From Brachionus koreanus (taxonomy: Eukaryota > Rotifera > Eurotatoria > Ploima > Brachionidae): 45,512 nucleotides of DNA. The notes beneath the pieces are model-generated. The model saw only the letters and a program-made list of their open reading frames with translations, ran no database searches and had not been told where the DNA came from. This document shows, piece by piece, positions 36,971 to 45,512 of this stretch (position 1 is its first letter; every line of letters begins with the position of its first letter). The DNA lies in contig PJRA01000051.1 of NCBI GenBank assembly GCA_016987375.1, positions 241,893 through 287,404 on the forward strand, given 5' to 3'. The translations under genes and the position numbers were made by a program.

Positions 36971-37779
36971 CCCAAAGTTTGGTTATTTTATTTTTGACAA
37001 AAATGACATAATTTTTTAAATTTTGTTTACTTCAAAGGTTTTATTAAAAACCCAGTGAATTTAAATTTTTTTTACTAGTAAATTTGCTTTGACTAATGCA
37101 TAAATTAAAATAAATTAGCATAATTAAATTGTATAATAATGGACAGTTTGACATTACCATCAGTGTCAGTTTGAGGATCGTCGAGCAAGTCAATTGTCTT
37201 GTCGGAGCCCGAAGGACTGCTCGAGTGAAGCGGTTCGTCGTGAAAAAATTTAGTATAACTTGAGCGCATAATAGCAGTACTTTTGTTGTTTATGTACGAA
37301 CTGCTAATTATATCCGGATTATTGGAACGTTGTGTAGTAAAAACGTTTCGCTTGGTTAAAAGACAGGTTTTTTTGTCTATAGGCGATGCGACTACGTTTA
37401 TTTCATTTTGATTGAAACAAAAAAATTGAGTCGATGGACCCAAAAATTGTTCCATTAAATTCGGATTCATGACAGAATATTAAAGTCGAATCATATAGAT
37501 ATTGTCTACAAATTAATTAAACTTTTTTTATTTTAAAAAACAGAAGTGAAGAGAGCACAAAAATTAGAATTTTTTTTGTTTTTTTTTTTTTTTGCATCAA
37601 TTGAAAAGGTCATTTGGTGTCATTTGAATGCAGACATATAAATTTACATTTATGATAAAATTTAAAATTACAAAGTACATTATACTGGTCAAATATTAGT
37701 TGCTAAGCAGATATGGCTGCCAAAAAAAAACTAGAACACATTTAATTAATGCAATATTGGCCGAATAATATAAAATTAA

Positions 37780-37810
<31 letters not shown>

Positions 37811-39146
37811 AAATGACAAAATATTTTCGAATCTAGTTAAAATAGTTAGGAAAATATACGAACCAGAAACCGAATAAGTTCAGTGGACTAATATTGTGTT
37901 GTCAGAATAAAAGAATGGTAAATATTTATTTTTCTTTGTCATAAAAACAACTCCAAAGTTATATAACTAAAATATGGGCGCGTTGGATTAGCTAAACTAT
38001 GTCCATATATAAAATCCATAAAAACACACACACACACACATACACGCTAAATTAAGTATATAGAGAAAAATAGGTAAACAGATGACTTAATCTAGAATTA
38101 AACGAATCGGACGTTTACGCTTCAACTAGAAAAACATCACAAATTAGGACACCAAAACACAATGAGTTTATATATATTTGTAATAAAAAAAAAAAAGAAA
38201 ATAAAAAAAAACTCGACATAAAATAGCCCTAATCCAAATCTCTTTCATATATCAATAAATTTTTAGTTATTGTTGTTATTGTTTTTTGTTTGTCTTTAAA
38301 AGTTTTATATGAGAGAAAGAGAGAGAAAATTTCCGAAAGCTAAAAGTTTAATTGTCTTCCAATTTATCTCTTTCTCACTAGCAACTAACAATGTTGTTTT
38401 TATTGATGTTATTTTTAGTTTTAATTGTGTTGTTGTTGTTGTTCTTAATGATGATGATGATGATAGTATTATTTTGACTTGATGGAATCTGGCTTTTTTG
38501 ATAAAGCAAAATAGAGTAACCCGAATCCGTTCAATATTAATAGTTAGTAACACAACAAAAAAGAGAAGAAATTGTGCAATATTAAAAAAAAATATTTAAA
38601 TTACGAATGAGATTACAATTTAGTGATAAAACTAACTAATTTTGACAATATAATTTATCTTTATTGTATTTTTTGAGTTAAGGGACAAACTTACTCAAAA
38701 TACAAAACAAGACAAGAAACAAGGCAAATTAGTAATGAAATTAAAGTTAAGAATAGTTGAATTTTATTGTTGTTTCGAAAACTAGCTCGCTAGTTATACG
38801 AGTAATAGTTTTAATAGTAATAATAATGGTAGTAGTAGTAGTAGTAGTAGTTCTATGAGTATTAGTAGTGGCTCGTTTATTTTTGTTTTTTTGAAAATAA
38901 AAAATTTATTTGAGGCCGTGGTCTCTAGTTGATGAAAAAAAAATCAACCGATAAAAAATAAATAAAACACTTGAAACAAATAGCTTTTCTTTCTAATTCA
39001 ATTCAATTCAATTCAATTCAATTCAATTCAATTCAGTATCGAGTCAAGTTAATTTAATTTCTCTCATTAGTTGGTAGTCAGTCTTATATCGAATACATAG
39101 CTAAAATAAACAATAGCACCACTTATTTCTCTCTCTCTTTCTCTCC

Positions 39147-39183
<37 letters not shown>

Positions 39184-40786
39184 AACCTTTATTTGTTCAT
39201 ACCATCACCCGCCGAATTGCTTTTAATTAGACAAAAAGCATTTAGAACATTTTTAATTAAAATTCACGAGTAGTCGTGATTTTTGTAATAAAATACTTTT
39301 TTATTTAAGTTTAGTTAAAAATTTGACAAATACTTAAAAAATATACCCAAAACACTCAGCACGAAATCTGTCAACTTTTTTTTTACTACACAATTTATTG
39401 CTCTTTTTCTTCCTTGATCTAAGTCCCACTAAGTCTATTTAATTTAATTTCATCAATCAATTCAAACACCCAAGCACTTGAAAACTTTTTACAAGAGATT
39501 TATGTCAACAAAAAATGTCCACTTTAATAAATATTTAAATGATGAATGATTTTAAAATGAGCATTTTTGTGACAAATACTGCCATATCTCCTAAATCAAT
39601 TAAAACAAATTCTTTTTTTCTAGTAACAAATTAATCCTAAAAAAGTATTTTTCATTTATTTTAATTTAATTTATTATCAATAGAAATTAGAATAATAATA
39701 TATTTAAAAAAAGTTTATTGCTTTTTTGTTTTAATCTTAAATTATTTTGAATTTTAATAAAAACCTATTTAAATACAACTAATAAAAACAAATTGATTGT
39801 ATAATCTAGCCTAAATAGATAAGATTTAAGATTTAAATACCTTTATTTTTTTTGAGTTGGCGCTTTAAATAAAAGTAAAGATAATCTTAAATGATAGATT
39901 AATTTCTATCACACAAAAACAAAACTTGAAGCACTCAATATTCTAAAATAAAATAAAAATCTAGTTTGAATGCGAATATTTAGTCGGTCAGGGAGGCTAA
40001 TAATTGACTGTTGAAAACAAGCTTGCTTGCTTGCTCTAGGCTTAATTATCGTGGCTTTTAATTTAGAAAACTTTTCATACATTAACATATACAAATAGCA
40101 CATATTTTTTTTCAAGGTTGATTTATTTTTTATTAAATGCAAAAATACACTTAATTCTAAATTGTTAATAAAATTCTCAAAAAGTTCATTTAAGGTATTA
40201 TTTTTCATATACCAAAAATTAAATGAATAAATTCTCGTTAGTACCAAGAGTTGTTTTTGTGCTTGTGGGACTAGCAGAAAAGTTAATTAAAAAGTGAAGA
40301 CTTGAAAAATTATAAAGCTGACTTAAATTAGAACTAAACAAACAAATTTTTTTAAAAATTTTATTTTTTTTAAATAAAAAAAAATTTAATAATAACTTTA
40401 TTTATTCCGTAATTAATATTTTTTGGCTTTTTTCTCAACTATATTTGGTCATTATTTCAAGACTTATCAATTAAAAACTAGAAAATAACCAAAAGTCTAA
40501 ATTTAATATTAAACTTGTACAAATAAAACTTTCGACTTTAGAAGAAAAAAATTTATCAGGACTAGAAAAAATCAACACCTTAAGAAATTTGATCCCAAAT
40601 TGTATTCAAACATAATCATAGAAATAAAAGTTTAATCCCCAACTCTTGATCACTTAATCTATTAAATTAAAATTATCAAAAAAGATTAAAAAAAAAAACG
40701 CTACCTTTATCATTAGTTTAAATTAAAATACTAGCAAAATTCATTCTTAACTTTAATTGACGCATTCATCAATTTATCAAAAAAAA

Positions 40787-40819
<33 letters not shown>

Positions 40820-42084
40820 AAATAGTAAAAATTAAAAATAAAATTATTTTATGAACTGTGGATTTTGGGTAAAACGAAAAAATTTTATTGTCCAAGACTG
40901 TTTGTATTGATTAAAAAAACTAAACTAGAAAAAAAAATGAAAACAAATATTAGACAGATTTTAGTGAGCTAATGACAACTAGAAAAAAAATATATCTTAA
41001 TGATTGTAAAAGTATCTTGAAGTAAATAATATTTGTTGAATTTTTGTACAAATTTTCTAAAAACGAATTGCATAATCATTAACAAAAAATACACTTAAGT
41101 GTTAATTTAATCTTTTTAAATATTTGAAATATTTCTTAAATAAAATGTCATCTATTCGGTGACAATAATAAAAAAATTAGGAAAAAAATTAAGGGAAAAA
41201 AAAAGTAGCCTTAAAAAATTTACCTGGCTTGGGCATGGGGAGACAATTAGTGGCCTCTTTCATTTTTCCATGCTTCAAAACGTCATCAAATTTGCCAAAT
41301 ATCAATTTCACTCTAATAATTTTTGAGAAAATTTAATAAAAAATAAATAATTATCATCACGCAATTAATTACTTTTCCTCAGGTAGTTGCTTTTTTTTCA
41401 ACTCATTACGCAATCTATCACCGACTGTTTTGTACACTTCAATTAAACACAAAAGCGCTTTATCTCTCACAAATTGATTATGATCGGTCAGCAATTTAAC
41501 AACAAATGTGACCATTTTTCCCAAATGCATGCAATTGGCGCCAAATTTGTCAAACGACTCGATTAACAGCTCTAGTATTTCTTCTTTTACTTTGGCTATT
41601 TTGTGATTGAAACCCACATTCAATCGATCCCAGATATACTTTTTTTTTTATTAAGAATTTTATTCATTTTTAATAAAAAATTTAAAGAAATTTTTATTTT
41701 CAATTTTACTGTAGGAGTATAGGTTGCCATCATGAACAAAAGAATATTTTTTGATGCAGCACGCACTTGTTCTTTTGAATCAGCAAGACGGTCAACTATA
41801 TGCACAATTATATCTATGCAGTAGTTTTGCAATTTTTCGTGCATATGCTGTATGAGCAATTGGATTATGGTTAGACCATTTATTGATATTTTGAAATTGC
41901 TGCTGCTAACCCAAGCCATTATGGAGTTACAAAATGAATTTAAGTCTGTGCAATGAAGGTTAGAGTGCGATTGTTTAAGAAACGACTCGAGCTGATTGTA
42001 AACCTCGAGTCTCACATTTGTGTCTTTGGACGCTATCACTTCCGAAAAGTCGTCCAAAGATCGAAAAGCACATTCTGAATCCAT
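30515..42084 (-). CDS. CLASP: CLIP-associating protein (CLASP), microtubule +TIP
   Basis: Minus-strand exons fitted by phase: 42084-41710, 41638-41373, 41312-41224, 36414-36220, 35504-35440, 35377-34555, 33781-33605, 33419-33384, 33300-32923, 32861-32737, 32664-32548 and 32272-30515 (TGA). They total 4404 nt, 1467 residues, close to human CLASP. Domains: TOG1 (about 1-225), TOG2 (about 320-560, with SQIVREACITLAFLAQ and NSAKIMATSS), a Ser/Arg-rich basic linker (605-880) with two SxIP motifs (SRIP near 665 and 782), TOG3 (about 883-1110) and the C-terminal CLIP/kinetochore-binding domain (about 1240-1467, ending LLNVYINRAKES). CLASPs suppress microtubule catastrophe and promote rescue at plus ends, the cortex and kinetochores. 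The short exon 35504-35440 carries the GAGAVDEN block seen before TOG2 in other CLASPs. The first intron before the linker is 4.8 kb. The exon 11 donor could also be six bases further on (GTGAGT at 32541). Confidence 0.95.
31214..31241. repeat. Poly-Asn coding repeat in CLASP
   Basis: GTT-rich run on the plus strand, reading as poly-Asn (about 8-9 residues with neighbouring Asn/Ser) in the linker between TOG3 and the C-terminal domain. It is in frame. Confidence 0.8.
32666..32689. repeat. (CA)n microsatellite in a CLASP intron
   Basis: About 12 CA units directly upstream (in transcript sense) of the acceptor of the exon 32664-32548. On the sense strand it reads as a TG run ending right at the TTTAG acceptor, taking the place of part of the polypyrimidine tract. 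Confidence 0.8.
33384..33419 (-). CDS. CLASP: 36-nt micro-exon of CLASP carrying an SxIP motif
   Basis: The exon adds twelve residues centred on GSRIPMPNSTEP, flanked by TTGTCAAG and GTAATA splice sites, phase 1 in and 1 out. Because it is symmetrical it can be skipped without a frame change, so EB1-binding strength could be tuned by splicing. SxIP motifs bind the EB1 C-terminal domain. Confidence 0.8.
34018..34293. mobile_element. hAT-type MITE in a CLASP intron
   Basis: Termini are CAGAGTTGTTCAAAAGTCA at 34026-34044 and the inverted CAGACTTGTGCAAAAGTCA ending at 34285 (17 of 19 identical), continuing imperfectly to about 50 nt. They are flanked by CACTTAAC (34018-34025) and TACTTAAC (34286-34293), an 8-bp target duplication with one mismatch. 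CAG-start TIRs with 8-bp duplications define the hAT superfamily. The 260-bp interior has no coding frame, so it is non-autonomous. Confidence 0.8.
34475..34497. repeat. (TTTA)n microsatellite
   Basis: Five to six TTTA units in a CLASP intron just downstream of the TOG2 exon. Confidence 0.8.
36939..36967. repeat. (CA)n microsatellite
   Basis: About 13 CA units between the alternative first exon and the next exon of CLASP. Confidence 0.9.
37158..37470 (-). CDS. CLASP: Alternative first exon of CLASP (TOG1-less isoform)
   Basis: Minus-strand frame starting MNPNLMEQFLGPS and ending QTDTD with a GTAATG donor at 37157. It gives 104 codons plus one nt (phase 1). The TOG1 exon at 41312-41224 also ends in phase 1, so both splice in frame into the exon at 36414-36220. 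Just upstream of the ATG an in-frame TAA precludes use as an internal exon joined to TOG1. Hence I read it as a separate promoter and start. The sequence is Ser-rich and hydrophilic, with no domain I know. Vertebrate CLASP1/2 also make isoforms from alternative first exons that skip TOG1. Confidence 0.7.
37788..37811. repeat. (GA)n microsatellite
   Basis: Eleven to twelve GA units about 320 nt upstream of the alternative CLASP start. Confidence 0.9.
38022..38041. repeat. (CA)n microsatellite
   Basis: Nine to ten CA units in the CLASP intron. Confidence 0.85.
38427..38465. repeat. (GTT)n-(GAT)n compound microsatellite
   Basis: About five GTT units followed after a short spacer by about six GAT units. 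Confidence 0.85.
38826..38851. repeat. (GTA)n microsatellite
   Basis: Eight GTA units on the plus strand. Confidence 0.9.
38994..39035. repeat. (AATTC)n pentanucleotide tandem repeat
   Basis: Eight perfect copies of the pentamer AATTC/TTCAA in a row, the cleanest tandem array in the window. Confidence 0.95.
39129..39182. repeat. (CT)n-(CA)n compound microsatellite
   Basis: A CT-rich run (39129-39147) followed by about 16 CA units (39150-39182). Confidence 0.9.
40789..40820. repeat. (CAA)n microsatellite
   Basis: About ten CAA units preceded by a poly-A run, in the CLASP intron. Confidence 0.9.
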
Positions 42085-43654
42085 TCAAGATATCTAAAAA
42101 AAAAGAAAAACAAACAGACTGAAAATTAGCTCAAATTCACACACAGCAAACATTCAATCATCAATCTTTCTCTTCTAGCAGATTAATTAATCAATGCCAA
42201 AAATTTTATGTTAAGAAGAAAAAAATTAAATATTGAATTGAATAATAATAATCACATAATAATTTTAATCTAACAAATGTAAACTATTTTCAATGACTTA
42301 AAAGAAATTTAATCTGTCATGACCAATTGATCCAATCATTTTTGTAAAATATTTTGCTTTACCAATTATTATGATAAAAAATAAAAAATTTTTTATTTAA
42401 TATATTAGTTTTTGAATTAGAGAAATTTCATCGAGTACATAAATTGAACTCGATGATTTTATATTTGGAAAGAGATTGAATTATAGAAAATATACAAAAC
42501 AAAAAAACTAAAACAACAACAAATAAACTCTGATAATTTGGCTTATAAGGCAAATTGTTAATTTTATATTATTTATTTAGTAATTGACCGAAAATACTAA
42601 AAGCCAAAGAGTCCGAGTCTCTAAACAAAAATGATAAGACGATTTTTTGTTTAATCAGCTAATATTTATAAAAATACTTAAATAAAAAAAGTAATATTGC
42701 TTCTTTTTCATATACATATTTTAAATTTTTTCTACAATTGGTGGCTTCGGCAATTAGACTGTTCAAGTATGCGATTCAAATTAAAAAAAAATTAAATCAT
42801 TTAAAAGTGAAGTTGATTTCCTAAAAAAAATAATAAGCTAGAATATTTTAAAACAATAAAAATAAATCAAAAAGAGATTTGAATAAAGCAAATATTTTAT
42901 TTTCAGTATTTTTTTTTTGATAATTAATTTTTTCTGGATTTTGGAATAGTCTGATGATCAAGATTTTTGCTCAAGATTCAATTTCATTTCACAACAAAAA
43001 AATGTTAATAGCAAATATTTTTGATGGCAAAATTTTACAAATCACAATCAAATACGAGTCTAATGTTGACTAAAGATATTAGCTAAATTTTATAATTGTC
43101 AAATAAATAAAATATTTTTCTTTTCTATTTTTTTTGAAAATTATTTAATTTTAGATTAGTTTTTAATGGTATGTGTATTTAAAATTTAAAATTTCATGCC
43201 ATTCATTTATAAAAACCTTAAACAAAGTAAAATGTTTACTGCTCTTGAATTTGACTTGTAAATTTGATTAAAAATAAAAATATTTTTTAAATAAAATTTT
43301 TATTTCATTATTTAATTATGTATAATTTAATAATTGCATAATAAAAACAATAAAACAAATTTGCTTTAAAAAAATTCAGATAAAAAATAATGATTGAACT
43401 CTTTATTAAAAATGAACTTTAATACAAGGAATAATAGTTATTTCAAATAATAAGTTGTCATTAACTTTAAATAAATTTTTTAAGCAAAAGAAAAAAAAAG
43501 AGAACAAGTTTTACCTTAATTCAGCAATTCGATATAATTTTCATAAATTTTATAATAAATAAGTCCAAAGTCCTAAAATAATATCAAATATTAAATTAAA
43601 CTTTGGAACATAAATTTTTTATTTTTTTATTTTGATTTTTTTTTTAAATAAAAA
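42085..43654. promoter_or_regulatory. Divergent promoter region between CLASP and HSDL2
   Basis: 1.57 kb between two head-to-head start codons (CLASP on the minus strand, HSDL2 on the plus strand). It must hold both promoters and 5' UTRs. No TATA context, array or ORF stands out from the AT-rich background, so individual sites cannot be assigned. Confidence 0.5.
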
Positions 43655-44941
43655 ATGATCAAGTAAGCCTTTTTGAATGTTAATTTAAATAAAAAATAAA
43701 ATTAAATAAAATATTTTTTTATTTGAAGAAATTTGGCAGGAAAGACAATTTTTATTACAGGCGCTTCACGAGGCATTGGCAAAGCAATAGCCATGAGATG
43801 CGCTCGTGATGGTGCTAATGTGATTATAGCTGCTAAAACAGCCGAACCACATCCAAAACTACCTGGAACAATTTACACAGCTGCTAAGGAAATAGAACAG
43901 GCTGGTGGTCAAGCTTTGCCGTGCATTGTTGACGTTCGTTTTGAAGATCAAGTCTCCAAAGCATTCGAAGACGGTGCAAAAAAATTCGGTGGCATTGACA
44001 TATTGGTTAATAATGCATCGGCCATTAGTCTAACTGGTACATTGGACACAAATATGAAAAAATATGATCTAATGAATCAAGTAAATGCCCGAGGAACTTT
44101 TCTTTGCTCCAAATTAGCCATACCATATTTGAAAAAGAGCTCAAATCCGCACATTTTAAATCTTTCGCCACCATTAAATCTAAATCCAAAATGGTTCAAA
44201 AACAACTTGGCATATACAATGGCCAAGTATGGAATGAGCTTTTGTGTGCTGGGAATGAGCGAGGAGCTTAAAGAAGACGGCATAGCTGTGAATGCATTGT
44301 GGCCACGCACTGCCATTGCCACCGATGCCATTGACTTTATTGGTTCAGTTGAAATGAGAAAACAGTCTAGAACTACGGATATAATGGCCGATGCTGCATA
44401 TCAAATATTAGTCAAAGACGCCAAGTCTATTAGTGGAAAATTTTTAATCGATGAAGATGTGCTTAAAAGTGAGCTTGGAATGAGCAATTTCGATAAATAT
44501 GCTGTTGAGCCGGGCAATCCGCTTTTGATGGACTTTTTCTTGGATGATGTTGAAGGCCAAGAAAGCTTACCAATGGGAAAAGATGATACTTCGTCTGCTT
44601 CAGGCTCAGACGTGACCGGGTCAATGAACGCTCTCAAAAAACTACTCTCACCTGAGCTTGTTCAGAAAATAAATGGAGTCTATGCTTTTAAGATTACTGA
44701 TGCCAATATTACTGATTGGTATCTTGATTTAAAAAATGGTGGTGGCAAAATTGACTCCGGCGTTTTCAATGGCCAAGTCAATTGTACAATGACAATGAAC
44801 TCGGATGTTTTTAATAAAATGATTTCTGGATCAATGAAGCCGACCACGGCTTTTATGAGTGGAAAGCTTAAAATCAAAGGCGAAATGGGTCTAGCAATGA
44901 AACTAGAGAAATTAATGTCCAGTCTTAAGTCAAAACTTTAA
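43655..44941 (+). CDS. HSDL2: Hydroxysteroid dehydrogenase-like 2 (SDR + SCP2), peroxisomal
   Basis: A tiny first coding exon (ATGATCAA, 43655-43662) splices across a 66-nt intron (GTAAGC donor, TTTGAAG acceptor) to 43729-44941. This gives MIKNLAGKTIFITGASRGIG and 406 residues in all, against 418 in human HSDL2. Without that intron the frame has no ATG before the Rossmann motif. The SDR domain (about 5-260) has TGASRGIG, the NNAS variant of NNAG, the catalytic Ser in LNLSPPLNLN and the YTMAK Tyr-Lys pair. An acidic/Ser-rich linker (275-295) precedes the SCP2 sterol-carrier domain (about 295-406, ending FMSGKLKIKGEMGLAMKLEK). The C terminus is SKL, a canonical PTS1 signal, so the protein should enter peroxisomes. 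HSDL2 is linked to fatty-acid metabolism; its substrate is not settled. Confidence 0.95.
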
Positions 44942-45512
44942 GTTTTTAGAATTTAGCAAAAATAAAATGTTAACTTTATTAAAATTATTTTTAAAAAAAA
45001 TGATTAAATTAATATATCTTTTAAAAATATTTTTAAGCTTATTTTTTTCTTTGCTCTATTTCACACACATACAGTTATCTTTCTTTATTTTATTTGTAAA
45101 ATGGAAAAAAATTTGAGAAAAAAACATCCAAATTCTAAAAATAGTCTAAAAATTGTTTGGGGTTTTTACCATTATTATAAAATGAAAATTATTTTAAGAT
45201 AAAATCAGCTATAAAAAAATAAATAAAAAAGAGAAGAGGAAATAACATGATAGAATTTGGGTTAGAGTCTAAAAATAATATAAAAAAATTTATTATTTTT
45301 AGATATTGAATTGTTTTGTGTAATAGTCTAATTGTCCGATTCACTTTTTTTTTTAAACGAAAAATTTTTCCATTAAAAAAAATCTCAAGCATAAAATTTA
45401 AAAAAGCATTTTTTTGCACGTCAGATTAATCCAGGCTTGGAAACACCCTTTTTTTTCAAATCACGTGATTGATTATTTTTCCAAAAATCGCAATTTAGCT
45501 GTAAATTAAAAT
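44942..45512. other. HSDL2 3' flank and window end
   Basis: AATAAA at 44961-44966, about 20 nt after the stop, is the likely polyadenylation signal. The rest is AT-rich without coding potential. At 45434 a CAGGCTTGGAAACACCC sequence followed by ATCACGTGATT resembles a hAT-type element end, but the window stops before a second end can be seen. Confidence 0.5.

Larger units (their letters stand above)
37471..41223. other. CLASP: Large CLASP intron rich in microsatellites
   Basis: 3.75 kb between the alternative first exon and the third TOG1 exon. It is packed with simple repeats of many motifs (GA, CA, GTT, GAT, GTA, AATTC, CT, CAA), listed separately. The part just upstream of 37470 must hold the promoter of the short isoform. 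A 112-codon minus-strand frame at 39909-40247 looks like chance. Confidence 0.6.

Noticed and set aside
39909..40247. 112-codon minus-strand frame in the CLASP intron with a SLPDRLN phrase reminiscent of LINE proteins
   Set aside because: The rest of the frame has Phe/Ile/Lys/Asn composition expected from AT-rich DNA, with no second motif in order. Chance is the simpler explanation.
45189..45419. 76-codon minus-strand frame downstream of HSDL2
   Set aside because: Low-complexity Phe/Ile/Lys composition with no motif.
1..45512. CRISPR arrays, bacterial operons, tRNA or rRNA genes
   Set aside because: No direct-repeat/spacer pattern, no ribosome-binding sites, and no tRNA B-box with a matching cloverleaf seen by eye. 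The genes are spliced animal genes.

Overview
The window is nuclear DNA from an animal. It is very AT-rich (by eye about three quarters or more A+T). The genes have spliced coding exons with GT-AG introns, many only 50-120 nt long. They include animal-specific families (latrophilin-type adhesion GPCR, CLASP, RSBN1, XK-related, neuronal calcium sensor) and a motile-cilium gene (FBXL13/DRC6). The low GC, compact introns, cilia and poly-Q/poly-N tracts fit a small aquatic spiralian. A monogonont rotifer such as Brachionus is my best guess, but the sequence does not prove it.

Layout: (1) 122-2185, plus strand, single-exon XK-related membrane protein. (2) 3312-7206, plus, nine-exon FBXL13/DRC6 F-box LRR protein of the dynein regulatory complex. 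It is tail-to-tail with (3) 7376-8042, minus, ARL6IP5-like PRA1 protein in three exons. (4) 9338-11080, minus, RSBN1/KDM9-like protein, single exon. (5) 12148-13368, minus, neuronal calcium sensor EF-hand protein, three exons. (6) 14183-14605, minus, unrecognised 121-residue protein with a repeated S-[ED]-Y-[KR] motif. (7) 17155-22719, minus, latrophilin-like adhesion GPCR. (8) 22720-30514, a gene-poor stretch with simple repeats, a LINE reverse-transcriptase relic and a 741-nt assembly gap. (9) 30515-42084, minus, complete CLASP gene with about 12 exons plus an alternative first exon. (10) 43655-44941, plus, HSDL2 with SCP2 domain and a C-terminal SKL peroxisomal signal.

The most striking observation is in the latrophilin gene. 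Two adjacent exons (21249-21367 and 20915-21021) each encode the C-terminal half of the same rhamnose-binding-lectin domain. They have identical splice phases (2 in, 1 out), and including both would shift the frame into a stop. They therefore look like a mutually exclusive exon pair that swaps half of the ligand-binding lectin domain. Next is a CLASP alternative first exon that would give an isoform lacking TOG1, mirroring the vertebrate TOG1-less isoforms.

Transposon traces include a hAT-type MITE with near-perfect TIRs and an 8-bp target duplication in a CLASP intron, a sequence-related copy near 8.4-8.85 kb, a MITE-like hairpin with a 10-bp duplication in the DRC6 intron, a Tc1/mariner transposase relic near 16.7 kb and a LINE relic beside the gap. 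The genes show no operon-like or cluster logic. They look like an ordinary mix of cytoskeletal, ciliary, signalling, chromatin and peroxisomal housekeeping genes. All gene models are hand-derived from reading frames and splice consensus, without transcript evidence.
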